Positions 1-11,112 are shown, counted from the stretch's first letter. The stretch is 64,000 nucleotides of DNA from Porphyra umbilicalis (GCA_002049455.2 KV918976.1:62001-126000), one strand, 5' to 3'. Translations and numbers: made by a program. Notes: generated by a model from the letters alone, not told the origin.

Positions 1-867
1 GCTCCCCGGCCGGTGCCTCCGCTGAGGCCCGCGCGCCAAGACTTGGCCAGGCCTATACGGCCGCGTGCCAGTGTAAGCGGTGCCGTAGCACGCCCAACCG
101 CCGCGGGGGCCGCTGTACCCGGCGTTGGGGGGGGGAGCGCCCCGAGTGGGCCAGCGTCCTTTTCGGGCGCCAAGCAGACGCAGCCATTGGTGGTACTCCC
201 GCCTACCCAGCGCGAGGGCGGGCGGCGGAAGAGCCGCACCAATGGGCGCCTCGGGCTCTACTTGGTGAACGACACAAACTCCGCCCGCCGCACCGTGGCG
301 ATTACGGGCGGCGCCATCAATCGCATGCCGATTTTTGTCAACCCGGCGGTGGGCATCTCGTCCGCCGAGAAGACGCACCTGCAGAGCCTAGCACGCCAGG
401 CGGCGAAATGTTTTGACCCTGAGGTGACTTTTTGCCAGCAGTCGCGCGCGGACATGACCACGGCCATCGCGTTTCTGGAGCTCAAGGAGCCACGGCTGGG
501 CGTGTGCGAGCGCAGTTGGGGCGCCTGCACGCTTCTGTCCAAGGCGGCAAACAACCGCGCCGTCTACATTGCCGCAAAGGCGGCTTTTGCTGCGGCCAAG
601 GACGCTGGCGGGGCCAAGGATGCCGGCGCGGCCAGGGAGGCTGACGCAGCCAGAAAGGCCGCCGCGGCCAGAAGAGCTGACGCGACCGGCGTGGCACCCG
701 CGGCGGCGCCGGTGGTGGTCCCGCGGCCGCCCCAGCTCCCGGCACCATCGTCGTTGCCGGCGCCGCGAGCTCCACCGGCCGGGCGCGGTGGGACGGGCGA
801 CGGTCGAGCTGCTGATGCAGGCGCGACCGCCCAGTCGCCCGCCGATTTCTTCGCAATGAACCCTTAG
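1..867 (+). CDS. C-terminal part of an unknown protein (WGAC-motif family), open at the window edge
   Basis: The frame is open from base 1, and the first in-frame ATG lies well inside the conserved part, so the true start is upstream of the window. The first 75 residues are Ala/Pro/Gly-rich. A better ordered block follows (about residues 80-200, ending in the motif EPRLGVCERSWGACTLLS). The tail is an Ala/Lys/Asp repeat (AAKDAGGAKDAGAAREADAA) and then a Pro-rich stretch. The same motif, as EPRLAVCESCWGACALLS, recurs on the minus strand at 15053-15535, so this is a family with at least two loci here. I do not recognise the family; a mobile-element gene is possible because both loci border repeat-rich DNA. 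Function unknown. Confidence 0.5.
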   Translation, partial: APRPVPPLRPARQDLARPIRPRASVSGAVARPTAAGAAVPGVGGGSAPSGPASFSGAKQTQPLVVLPPTQREGGRRKSRTNGRLGLYLVNDTNSARRTVAITGGAINRMPIFVNPAVGISSAEKTHLQSLARQAAKCFDPEVTFCQQSRADMTTAIAFLELKEPRLGVCERSWGACTLLSKAANNRAVYIAAKAAFAAAKDAGGAKDAGAAREADAARKAAAARRADATGVAPAAAPVVVPRPPQLPAPSSLPAPRAPPAGRGGTGDGRAADAGATAQSPADFFAMNP

Positions 868-2157
868 CCTATTTAAACTCCTCGTCGTTCATCAAACCCT
901 CTCTATGTATGCAATCTGCATTACGGAACCGCTGGGAGTATCCTGGGATTTCTGGGACTCTGAACCGCGGTCTGTGAGCGATCTCGGGGACTTCAACCTG
1001 GGATTTTGGTGGCAGCAACCTGGGATTCTGGTGTCCAAAAACCTGGGATAACATGCAGACTTTTCTTATAGGGCGTTGCACTTGGCCCGAGGACCATGCA
1101 CACACATATTGCCGGATGTGAGAGCGATTCTCAGCGTGTCGTAATCTCGGCGAGAAATAACGATAGGCTGTCGTCGCTCCTGAGATCGCCTCTCAGCCAT
1201 CCGAGATAACGATAGGACATGCACGTCCCATGGGCAAGCGATGTGAGCCATCCAATATCCGCCCCATATTGGGCTCAAAAGTGGCACATCTCTTTTCATA
1301 TTTTCATGAGTCCGCATCCGGTTGTCCCCCCTCTCTGCTGCCCGGAATCGCTGGTGCTGACTCTATTTCGATTTATTTCCATTCTTTTCGAATGGGTCAT
1401 CCCTGTTTCTGGCCTTCTCGATTGCGGAATCCGCCTATTCTGAAGAATGCTGAGCAATGACCTCAACATCGACCCACCTCCCCCCCCCCGCGACCGTCCT
1501 GAAGTCCTCAACCAACCAGTCGGTATCCCCTGCCCTGCGATGATGACAATCGCGACGTCACGACTGATTCAAAAACCACCACTCCGACGCACCATTTAGC
1601 CGCAGCTCATACCCCTCGACCAGCTCTTCCCCTCAGTCCCCCCTGGATAATTCATTTCCGCATGCTTTGACTGAGTACGCCCTGTTTGTTGTTGCTCAGA
1701 GACAGCACTAGCAACAGAAAGTCGTCCCTGCCGAAGGCCAATATTTCTTTTTCACAGAGCAAGGTCGCACTCGTTCTTTTTGGCACTGCGACCCCCCCCT
1801 TTCTTCGTCGTTGGCTCTGGTATTTTCTGGGCCCTTCGCGCTCGGAACCTCGCCTAACGCAGAGAACGGCCGTCGACCGGACGAGACTGGCGTGTCGGCG
1901 TCGTTAGTGTTTCTGGGAAACAAGCTGTACTTGTTAGGGCCATGATCACCCCCATGATCCAGAGGGGCTACTACATCAATCTTGTACTTCATTCTCTTGT
2001 CTTCGTTATCAATGGGGACTGATTGCCGGCACTGCTGGAGTGGGCACGAGACGCTTCTTCGGGTGTCGATTCTGGAACGCGTCTACGTTGATGCCCCTGT
2101 CGCCGAGAACAGCGAGGACGCTGCTATGACCGGCCTTTTGAGTCAAAAAGCGTTAAA
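868..2157. other. gene-free stretch of moderate GC
   Basis: I see no protein-like frame here. Around 945-1050 the nonamer CCTGGGATT recurs about four times at irregular spacing. Around 1150-1215 a short motif (GAGATAACGATAGG and a near copy) occurs twice. Bases 1071-1108, read on the minus strand, resemble 4234-4260, so an old dispersed repeat end may lie here. Confidence 0.4.
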
Positions 2158-2985
2158 ATGCTTCATGTCTTTTTTGCCCTCCGAAGGTCACAGCAGCCAG
2201 AACTACCGCCACCTCCCCACTGCACCCTACCAGTCTTCAGGCCAGCCTTCCGTGTGGATCTACATAAACATCCCCTAGGCCCTCCACAGAGTGTGGACCC
2301 GCTGTGGCGCGACGCCGGCGCCCACTCTGTGCTCGAGGTGGCAATTTGGGCGATTCGGACGAGCGAGTATAGGCTGCTGTTGGCGCGCCTGCCGCCCCCC
2401 CCTTCCGCGCCAGCCGTGGCGCCGACGCTGTGGACAACCGGCGCGCCCGCGTTTTCGGCTGCCGACGGCCGCCCGTCGGAGCGGCGGCCGTCCGCGCCGT
2501 CGCCACCACCGCCGACGCGAAGCACGACCGCCGCGGCGGGCAGCGGAGGCCGGTGGGATGCCGCCGGGGGTCCGCGGCACCCCGCGACGGCCGCGGAGGT
2601 GGCAGCGGGGGGCGCCCCCCCGCCAGACGGTGGGGACCGGTGCGAGGGCAACGGGCCGGGCGGCTCCGGCAGTTGCGCGTCGGCCGGCGGCATGGGCGGC
2701 GGCTGCGCGTCGCGGCAGCGCTCGCCGCGCTTCGGCCGCAGCGCCTCCGCCCTCCGCCGCCGCCACCGCGACGCGGCGGTCGCGCCCAAAGCCCCCGCCT
2801 CGGCCGGCCCCAGCCGCCGCTCGAGTAGCGACGCAGCGTGGCGCGTGGCGACGGCCGCGTCGCTGTTGTCGGCGGAGCGCCCGCGCCGCGACGGCTGTGG
2901 CCCCCACTTGTTGATTAGAGCATTGCCAACAACTCAGGCTATCGCTATCGGCTATTCCATTCTAGAACCAAGTCCGCGTCCTTAG
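2158..2985 (+). CDS. GC-rich open frame whose end is supplied by a MITE (doubtful)
   Basis: This 275-codon frame is Pro/Ala/Gly/Arg-rich. Only one part looks protein-like (about residues 40-75, including the run WRDAGAHSVLEVAIWAIRTS). At this base composition both strands stay open by chance, so coding status is doubtful. The last 22 codons lie inside the Harbinger-type MITE that starts at 2918. The identical peptide ending is therefore also read from the second copy near 50 kb. If a gene existed here, the insertion replaced its 3' end. Confidence 0.2.
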   Translation: MLHVFFALRRSQQPELPPPPHCTLPVFRPAFRVDLHKHPLGPPQSVDPLWRDAGAHSVLEVAIWAIRTSEYRLLLARLPPPPSAPAVAPTLWTTGAPAFSAADGRPSERRPSAPSPPPPTRSTTAAAGSGGRWDAAGGPRHPATAAEVAAGGAPPPDGGDRCEGNGPGGSGSCASAGGMGGGCASRQRSPRFGRSASALRRRHRDAAVAPKAPASAGPSRRSSSDAAWRVATAASLLSAERPRRDGCGPHLLIRALPTTQAIAIGYSILEPSPRP

Positions 2986-3657
2986 ACAGCCACATGTACG
3001 TCAGCGGTTGGCTGCTGTGCTGTCATGAGCCTAAGTACCCGCAGGTTTCCTCACACCAGGCCTTGTCTGGGCCCGATCAAGACGATATTTTCTGCCAGGA
3101 CTTGATTCACTGCAGCGGCAGATGACAACTGTGGTGAGCAGCCGTATCAACCATAACTAAGGCGCAGAGAACGCTCGTCGACAGACGGACAAAGAAACAG
3201 GTCAAAATGTGCAGCACTTGATGACGACCACGCCTAGAAGGACCTCACTGTAGGACCATTGCCATGCACGACAGCTCTTGCGGACGTTCCCACCACCTCT
3301 GCCCAGAAGAAACTGGCAGTCAATCTTGCAGACGTGGCGCACACGTTGCAGCCACGTGCTACTATTTGCTGTGAAACGGGTCGTTGATCCATCACATGGG
3401 CCAATCAGAGGCCCCCGTGAGATAGCCTCGGCTATCCTAAAAGCTATTCCGACTCGAAATAGAAAAGCGATAGCCGCACAGCTATTCTTGGACAGCGGAA
3501 GCCAGAATGAAGCAGGTAGTTCGATTTTCATGGCCCGAACAACAAATGGGCTCCTTCGTCTGAAAAGTGGTGTTACATCGGACTTCAGGTGCTTAATGGG
3601 ACACGTTGTGCAACGTGGCTTGAATATGGGGATAGCATCTCATTGTTAACAATGCTC
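2918..3657 (+). mobile_element. PIF/Harbinger-type MITE, copy 1 (740 bp)
   Basis: The element begins GAGCATTG and ends CAATGCTC. It is flanked on both sides by TTA (2915-2917 and 3658-3660), the 3-bp TWA target duplication typical of PIF/Harbinger. A nearly identical copy lies inverted at 49294-50032 with its own TAA duplication, so both ends are fixed by comparison. Subterminal sequence includes AGGCTATCGCTATCGG at one end and GATGCTATCCCC-like sequence (minus strand) at the other. It has no transposase of its own, so it is non-autonomous; a Harbinger transposase remnant is present at 62-63 kb. Confidence 0.9.
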
Positions 3658-3660
3658 TTA

Positions 3661-4178
3661 TCCTCTCGGTTGGGGGCAGCGATGATCCGATTCCTGCGAA
3701 GCAAACTCCATGTATGTTATTTAAATTCTGTTGCAGTTGTTCATAGCCCCCCATGTCAGCGCTTGACGTAACCACATAAAAGAAACACACTGAAATGCTG
3801 ACACGACTGACAGCGTGGGAAAAGAGCGGATACGATGACCGAGGCTGCGTGTTAGAGAAGAGGTGACGAAGCCTGTCACTTTGATGATGATGGTACACAG
3901 AGAGTTCCACATTGACGACAGCGTCATGTTCGACAGCCTACGGCTCATGCCAGTATCGCGTGCACAAATGAAGCGGTGGACGAAAATTCGAATGGGGGTT
4001 GCTGTCCTGCAGCCTGGTACGCGCAGAAAAGATGAGCTTCATGCATAGGAGCTCGACTTACGTTCAATAGAAGAATGTGGCGGAAAAGTATTGCTAAACG
4101 ATCCAGATGCCCTTGTGGGACCACTCTTGTGTGCTATCGACGAAAAGCTCATTGTGACTTTTGAATTATTTCGCCGGA
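3661..4178. other. gene-free stretch
   Basis: Lower-GC DNA between the MITE and the ankyrin gene. No frame looks like a protein and no repeat partner was noticed. Confidence 0.4.
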
Positions 4179-4185
4179 TATAAAA
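4179..4185 (+). promoter_or_regulatory. TATA box of the ankyrin-repeat gene
   Basis: TATAAAA in an otherwise unremarkable low-GC stretch, 40 bp before the ATG at 4219 and just before the switch to GC-rich coding sequence. Inferred from position only. Confidence 0.4.
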
Positions 4186-4218
4186 CATATATTCGCCCTT
4201 TCATCGCTCCCTGTTTGG

Positions 4219-6356
4219 GTGAATTCCAAGAAAAAAATGTGTGTGTGCATGGTTCTTGGGCCTTGCACTTGGCCGCGGGGGGGGGGGGTGGACGACGCGG
4301 CCGTGGCGGCGCTCGTCGGCGACGACGCCGCCGCCGCGGCCGAGGCGGCCGACGTGGACGCGCCGGCGGCGCCGCCGTCGACGACGCGGATGGAGTGGGC
4401 AGAGGTCGTGGCGGTGCTGCTCGACGCTGGCGCGGCGGTAGACGCGGCGGATAATGATGGGGAGACGCCGCTCCACGCCGCGGCGCGCCACGGCCGGAGC
4501 GGGGCGGTGGGGGACCTGCTCAAGGCGGGGGCCTGTGCGGACGGCGGCGGCGGTCGGGTGTCTCCGCTCCAGGCGGCTGCGGAGCGTCAGCACCTCGACG
4601 TTGTGCGCGTGCTGCTGGCGTGGGGCGCCTCCGTCCCCGCGGGCGTGCGGCCAAAGCGGCGGGCGGCGCTCAAGTGGAGCGCGGCCCTCGAGCTGGTCTG
4701 TGTCCTCCACACCACCCGCCGCCTGAACGCCGCGGAGTGCCAAGCGGCGCAGGACGAGTGGCACGCGGCCGCTGCCCGTCGGCACGCGAGGGCGGTGGCG
4801 GCGGTCGACCCCACCGACGACGCGCTGGTCGCCGTCCAAGCCGCCTTTGACGGCTTTGTGGTCAACCCCGCGTCGCTCACGGTGGCCGCCCTCATGGCGG
4901 CGCTGACGCCGCATCACATGCGGGACGTGGGGTGTTTGCTGCTCGCGCACCAGCTGCTGCTCTTTGCCGACCGCGTCGGCGTCTTTGCGCGGGAGACGCC
5001 CGCCGAGGCGCGCGCGCGGCGGAGCCACTTTTTCAGCCACGTCTACCAGCCGGTCGTGCGGACGCTCGTCGGCCCCGACCGCGCGGTGGTGGGTGCGCTC
5101 GTGCAGCTGGCCGCCGACGGGGGCCTCCTCGAGTAGGTGCACGTGGACATCCAGAGCATGGGGTTGGAGCTCCACGCCACCTTTTTTGCGGAACTTGTGG
5201 AAGTCCACCGGCGGCTCGCCGACGTCGAGTCGACGACCGCCCGCGCCGGCGAGTTGCTCTACAAAACCATGGCGCAGCTCGACGACGCAGAGGCGCACGA
5301 CGCCGCGCAAGCCGGGCGGGACAAGAAGGTGGCGCTCGCCAAGGCGGCGGTCAAGCTCGGCCTCAGCCTCGCCCCCGTCATTGGCGGCGTCCTCAGCGTC
5401 GCCGTCGACGCGGTGGTCGCGCTCATGGACAGCCCGCCGGGCGCGGCGGAGCTGGTGCGGCACTTGGCCGACCCGACCAACTTGGCGGCGGCGCGGACGG
5501 TGTTGCGGCTCGCCCGCGACGCGGGCGCGCGCATGACGCCGGCGCAGCTGCGGCGGGTCACGGAGGTCTTCGCCCCGTTTTTCTCCCTCGAGCACATGGA
5601 CTCGGGCGGGCCATGCGGCTGCTGGAGGGGTACTCGGCGGCGGCGGCGGGGGGGGAGGCGCGCCGGGCGACGGGGACGAGGTGCGTGCAGACGGCGGGGG
5701 GGCGGGGGCGGCGACCGACGGCGGCGAGGAGGCGGCGCCGCCAGACAAGGCGCAAGACAAGTGGGAAAAGCCCGACGACGGCACCGCCGAGGAGGCGGCC
5801 GAGAGCGACTCGGAGGACACGGACGAGCCACGCAAGCGCCGCCCGCGCCGCCGCGCAGAGACCGACGTCCGCGCTCCGCCGACCCCGTCGACGGCGGCGC
5901 GGGGCGCCGGCACCCCCGTCGCCCCCGCGTCGCCCGCGGCGGCCACGGCGGCACCGCTGGCATTGACGGCGGTCGACACCGCTGCGTCCCAGGCGCCCCC
6001 CCCGCGCCCACCCGACGCGCCCGCCCCCACCAGCGCACCCGAGGGGACACCCCCCCCCCCCCCCCCCCCCCCGACCGCCCGTGGGGCGACGACTTTTTCG
6101 AACGCGCCCTCCACTGGGACGCGCCCCGCCTCGCCGCCGCCGCCGCCGCCTATGTCGGCGTCGGCTATGGCGCCGCCGAGCGCGCGGCGCTCGCCGACCG
6201 CCTGCGTGCCGGCGCGGTCGCGCACGGCATCACGGGCCACGCGGTGTTGCGGGGGGGCGGCGCCACCGACGGCCTCGCCGCCGCCTTGCTCGGCGACTGG
6301 GCCGACCGCGTCGGCGTGGCCGTGTCGGTGCGCGCGTTTTGTGCCGACGTGCAACG

Positions 6357-6387
<31 letters not shown>

Positions 6388-6532
6388 CCGCCGCCGCAGG
6401 GGGGCGGGGGGGGGGGGGGTGGGGGGGGTGGAGCCCCCCGCCGTCGTGGCGCTGGTGGTAGGGGGAAGCGCGCGGGCGCACACGGCAGGGCGTGGGAGCG
6501 CGGGACGAATAAACGGAGCGGCGCCCTATTGA
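4219..6532 (+). CDS. ankyrin-repeat protein with a hydrophobic helical middle and a SAM-like C-terminus (frame interrupted)
   Basis: Two clear ankyrin repeats (one containing the signature DGETPLHAAARHG) and a partial one lie at about residues 60-140, so a protein-binding role is expected. A helical region follows. After a TAG at 5134-5136 the same frame continues with convincing sequence, including a long hydrophobic stretch with KLGLSLAPVIGGVLSVAVDA that could be a membrane hairpin. From about 5600 the best frame shifts at a G run: an acidic/basic linker (DKAQDKWEKPDDG) is read in another frame to the 21-base C run at about 6051. A last domain (HWDAPRLAAAAAAYVGVG to SVRAFCADVQRA), weakly SAM-like, is read in the first frame. 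The likely stop is 6530-6532 after another G run. Homopolymer errors or decay could explain the shifts; the TAG is not in a homopolymer. Confidence 0.55.
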
Positions 6533-7350
6533 TGGTAGACACCGACACAGCCCCGCGCGCGCGCGGTGCCACGGCGCTTTTGTGCCGCGGCGGTTGGCTG
6601 GGCGCGTGCCCCCCCCCCCCCCCCACCGCCGCTTCCCCCCTGCCCGCTCCCACGTACCGCCGACGCGGGCGGCGGCGCAACGTGCAAGGCCCCGCTGCGG
6701 GCGCCCAGCGGGTGCTCGCCGCGCGGGCCACGGGACCGCCGACGGCCGCCGGGTGGCCCCCGCGCGACGCCAAAGCGTCAGCGGCCGACGCGGCGGCGCC
6801 GCCGTCCCAGACGTCGCCGTCTGTCGGCCGACGGCGGGCCCGTCGGCCACGACGTCGGCGGTCGCGGGACCCGCCGGGGGGGTGGCACCGCGGCCGGGAG
6901 CCTGACGGCCGCGCGCCACTGGCGGGCGGCGTGCCCCGCGCGCCGCCGGCCGCCGACCGGGGCGGCCGGCGGGGGCGGCCGGGAAATGAAAGTGCGGCCG
7001 TGGGCCGGGGCACTCGGGGCGCCTCGCGCCGCGCTCGCGTCGGGGATGGGACGGGCGTGGAACGACAAGACCGTGAACAAAACAGGGGAGCGCGGGCGCG
7101 CACGGCCGCCGGGACAATGGCCCGCGGGGGCCCCACGCAGACACGACACGCGCCCACAACCGGTCACCCACACAAGCAGACCCACAGGGGCCCAACAGTG
7201 CTGCTCAGAGAGGATCGCAGCACACGCAGCAAAACGGAGCGACGGGCATGCCAAAGCCCCCGCCACCCCAAAGCAAAACACACACGCAACACCCACACAA
7301 AAGCCGGCAACAAAGCACAGTTCCGATGGACGCCGACCCCCCCCCCAACG
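6533..7350. other. GC-rich intergenic stretch between convergent genes
   Basis: This lies between the 3' ends of the ankyrin gene (+) and the dynamin gene (-). All frames are open by composition and none carries a recognisable domain. It contains a C run near 6610 and a low-complexity CA/A-rich segment near 7140-7330, perhaps 3' UTR. Confidence 0.4.
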
Positions 7351-10082
7351 TCACATGCCGTTGAGGTTGCGCATCGCCGCCCGCGCCTGGCGCAGGCGGG
7401 TGCGCTTGGCCTCGAGCCCCATCCGGCGGCCGCGGAGCCCCCCGTCTTCCGCAAAGAGCGTGGCCATGTCGGCGTCGGCAAGGCGCGTGTACAACTCGGT
7501 GTCGATACGGGCGTAGCCGACTTCGAGCATGCTCTGCACAGCCATGGCCACATTGTCGGAAAAGCGCAGGGACGCCACCTGCCAGTAGGCCTCGAGGGCC
7601 GTAAGGAGCTCTTGTGGAGATGACAGGCTGCCGACGTCAACAGCGTCCTTGTGTGACTCCGACCTCTCGTCATCCTCCTTGCTGCCCATGTGCGACTCCG
7701 ACGACTCGTCATCAATCTCTTTGGCCTTGAGGGCCGCGGTGAGGCGGCCGAAAAGCGACTTGCGGCGCTTGTTCACCGCCGCCATAAACGCCGGGTTGGT
7801 AGTCAGGGGCGCGTCCTCAAACGACAGAAGCTGCTCGAGGGTGGCCGCACACGTCGCGCCGACTTCGTCGACCAGTTCCGCCGCGAGCCCGACCACAAAG
7901 GCGGTCAGGTTAGGGTACTTGCCAAAGGTGCGCTCCGCCAGCCGGTTAACGACGAGGCGCAGCTCGTCGACGACGGCCTCGCGGCAGTCGGCGGCGGGTT
8001 CGGCCCACTCGCCGACCGTCGTTTTCACCAGCGAGTTGAAGACGGGCATGGAGGGGAAGCACGGAAGTTCCCGGCCGCGCGATTTTTCCACCAGTAGCTT
8101 GATCGTCGCGAGGTAGTCGTCGTGTTCAAAGGCCGGGCGCAGGTCCTTGGTGATGCGCCCGCTGCAGATGTCAAACGACTTGCGGGCGGCCGTGCACAGG
8201 CGGTACGACGCGTCCGAGAAGTAGGCCGGGTCGTCGTACTGCCCGCGCACCGCCGCGCGGAGGACGCCGAGGAAGACGCCGACGCGCTCCACATACACCT
8301 TCTGCTGCTCCCCGCGGGTCGCCGGTGGGGAGCCGCCGAGCCCCTTGAGCGCCCCGTCCGTCTCCTTGAGCTGCGCCGATATGTCGTCGGCCATGGCCGG
8401 CACGGCCTCGCGGATGCGTGACACGAGCACGCGGGTCAGCTTGGTCGTCAGCGTTTCGACGCCGACCAGGTCGGCGGGAAGGCGCTTGAAGACGGGGTGA
8501 GTGGCAAAGAACGTGGTCTCATCCGTGCGAGCATCCTCCAGTGACTGGTTGTCCTTAAGGCCCGCCTGGGAGCGGCACTTAATGCCGACGTAACCGAGCT
8601 GGAGGGGCTTGCGTACGTTCTCCAGCACCTGGACGACCTCGTCTTCACTGCCTCTACCTACGAGGTCCAGCTTTGTCAACACGCCGACCGTGCGGTCGCC
8701 CATCGGGTCCACCTGCAGCACAAGAGGAAAGAATATCCAACAAAGAGACGGCATCGCACGGAGGACAGCTACGAAGTCACGTGCTTGTCTTTGTTAGTAC
8801 GAGCACCAATTAAGAAAAACGAAACTCTCACGAGAGGCCAGTCGCAGGCACCATACCCATCGAAAATTGAGCCAGCACGTACTTTGTGGGCCCGCTCCAG
8901 GATATCCGACGTGGCAATGTCAACATTGGCGGGTACGACGCAAAGGACGATAGTCCGCTCGCTCTCCAGATAGCGCTGCACGAGCCCATCGACCTGCGCA
9001 ATGATCGACTTGGACTGACCGGCCGTCGTCGTGCGCACCAACCCGGGCAGGTCGATGATCGTAAGGTCGGGCAGGTCCGCCGCCTCGAGCTTCACCACGA
9101 TAGTGGCTTCGCTAAATTCTCCGTCTCCAATGAGCACGGCGGTCAGCTGCTCGATTTTGGCGGCGACCTCTACCTTGGAGTAGATAGGGCCCGACGCAGC
9201 CGGCTGGTGGGGCTCCCCCCAGAGCACCTCGACCTTGCCACAGAAACTCTTCCCTTGCACACGTTTCATCGTCAGCCTGCTCAGACGGGAGAGCACAACC
9301 AACAACATGCGCACAGTCACAAAAACCGACGCCTGCGCTGTGAGAAAGCGTCCTCAAGTGCCACAAGCCCGCCAACCGCACGACGGGGCAGACACGCGCA
9401 GCACACACACGAGACGCTGCAAGAGAGGCCAGCGTAACGGGCGAGGCGTCCAACATACTGGGTCGCACAGCGGGTGACGAGGCCGGTCCCACGCGGGAAG
9501 GGCACGCCGCTCAGAAACTCGAGCACCGACGACTTGCCGCTGCTCTGGTCCCCCATCACAGACAGTTGGGGGATGGGCAGGTCCTGTGGCGTGAAGGCAG
9601 CAGCGAACACGAGTAGGTGGCGACGATGCAGTCGAGCACACATGAAGGAGGAGCGTGCACAACTCTGCGGACATCAGTACCGAGCCACTCCAGCAGAAGC
9701 AACCAACGCGACCAGGTACCTGCCACAAGCGGTCGGCCACCCCCGTCTTCACGAGTGCTCCCTCCCCACGCCTCGCCCGCCCCTACAATCCGGTCGTCCC
9801 ACGCACCTGCTCAATGCCAAGGGCGCGGAGCTTGTCAATCAAGTCCAGCCACGGCCGCACGTCGCGGTCCATCCCGACGCTCATCACAGACGTGCCCGCG
9901 TCCGCGTCAGCGGGCGCCGCCACTCCCCCAGTCGCCCCCGACGCCCCGCCAACGGCATCACCGACGCCGCCATTGCCAACGGCACTGGCCGCAGCGGCGG
10001 GCGCGGCGGCGGGCGCAACGACGGGCGCGTCGGCCGTCGCCCCGACGGCCGCCCCAACGCTATGGACCGTGTGCGGCGGCAT
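7351..10082 (-). CDS. dynamin-related GTPase (Dnm1/DRP3-like), four exons
   Basis: A large GTPase that severs membranes, probably in organelle fission. Exons on the minus strand: 10082-9807, 9583-9459, 9276-8883, 8712-7351, joined by GT-AG introns (donors GTGCGT, GTATGT, GTACGT; acceptors all ending in CAG). The joins restore the family sequence: [51 protein letters not shown]. The product has 718 residues: P-loop GDQSSGKS at 103-110, DLPGL at 209-213, TKLD at 278-281, then the middle domain and a C-terminal GTPase effector domain. No PH domain or proline-rich tail is seen, as in Dnm1/DRP3. The ATG at 10082 is chosen because it follows the TATTTAA at 10325-10331. An ATG at 10361 would add 93 low-complexity residues but lies upstream of that box. 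A start closer to [12 protein letters not shown] is also possible. Confidence 0.9.
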
Positions 10083-10324
10083 GGCGGCGACGAGGCCCGT
10101 CGTAAGTGAGGGGCTGCAGCGGGCCTTGGCACCCCGCCGGTGGGGGCGGTGCGGTATGGATGAGGGCGCGTCCCCGTGCGCGGTGCCGCCGGTGCCGGCA
10201 GCGGGTGGCGACGCGCGCGCAGGCCGGTCGGGGGGCGGCAGTGGCGGGCGTGCGCGCGCGACCGTGACCGCAGGCGTCGACGACCAGACGCGGGGGCATC
10301 GCTCACGGCTGCCCGGGGCGGCCG

Positions 10325-10331
10325 TTAAATA
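10325..10331 (-). promoter_or_regulatory. TATA-like box upstream of the dynamin gene
   Basis: TATTTAA on the minus strand, an isolated AT-rich heptamer in GC-rich DNA, about 240 bp before the preferred start codon. Inferred. Confidence 0.3.
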
Positions 10332-10876
10332 CCCATCACACGCGACCAACGACGGCAACAAAACGCCCGTCGGGCGCGGGCGCCCGCCGCCCCCTCCGCG
10401 TTGCGCCCCCCCAGGCCGTCGACGGCGGCGCGGGAGCGACGAAAAAAAAGGTCAAGGCCGCTCGTCGCCATGTCGCAGGGTGGCGCGCGGCGGCCACGCC
10501 CCGCGCCCCGTCGGCGGGCGGCGGCCCCGCGCCGCGCCCCGTGGGCCGGCGACGGCCACACGCCGCGCTTCCCGCAGGCGCGCCAGGCTGGGGGGGGGGT
10601 ACGGGTGCGGCCGCCGCCGTCGACCGCCGCCCAGCGGCGGTGCGGCGGCCACCGCGCTGGCGCGCCACGCGGGGCTCCCCCGGGGGGCCACCCGGGGGGG
10701 GCGGCAACGGGTCACGGGCCACGCCGCGCGGCGGCGGCGGCCCCGCGCGGTGGCGCGCCGCCCCCGCCGCGCCCGCCGCCGCGTCCGTGTGGCGCCCAGA
10801 CGGGGGCGCCGGCAGTGGCGGTGGCGGCGGCCGTCGACCATCGACGGGGGTGCGGCGGGCGCCGCTCGGCGGGGGG

Positions 10877-10914
<38 letters not shown>

Positions 10915-10966
10915 TGTGGTCACCGACTTGACACGGTGGGGGGGGGGGTGCGGCCGCCGGGGTGGG

Positions 10967-11112
10967 CAGTGACTCCTTTCCGCAGAGGGGGGGGCGCTCG
11001 CCCGAGTGGCCGGTGACTCCTTTCCGCGGGGGGGGGGGGCGGTCGCCTGGGTGGCCGGTGACTCCTTTCCGCGGGGGGGAGGGCGCGCCGGGGTGGCCGG
11101 TGACTCTCGATG
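10967..11112 (+). repeat. tandem repeat, unit 42-45 bp, about 3.3 copies
   Basis: Units start at 10967, 11011, 11056 and 11098. Each begins C(A/G)GTGACTCCTTTCCGC, followed by a G run of variable length and a GGGTGGC-like end. The fourth unit is cut short after GGTGACTC. Length variation lies mostly in the G run. Confidence 0.8.

Noticed and set aside
4201-6483. 760-codon open frame on the minus strand over the ankyrin gene
   Set aside because: Arg/His/Val/Gly-rich antisense shadow; the plus strand carries the ankyrin motifs.
5137-7623. 828-codon plus-strand frame taken as one protein
   Set aside because: Only 5137-5600 and about 6080-6400 are protein-like; the rest is Arg-rich out-of-frame sequence running into the antisense of the dynamin 3' end.
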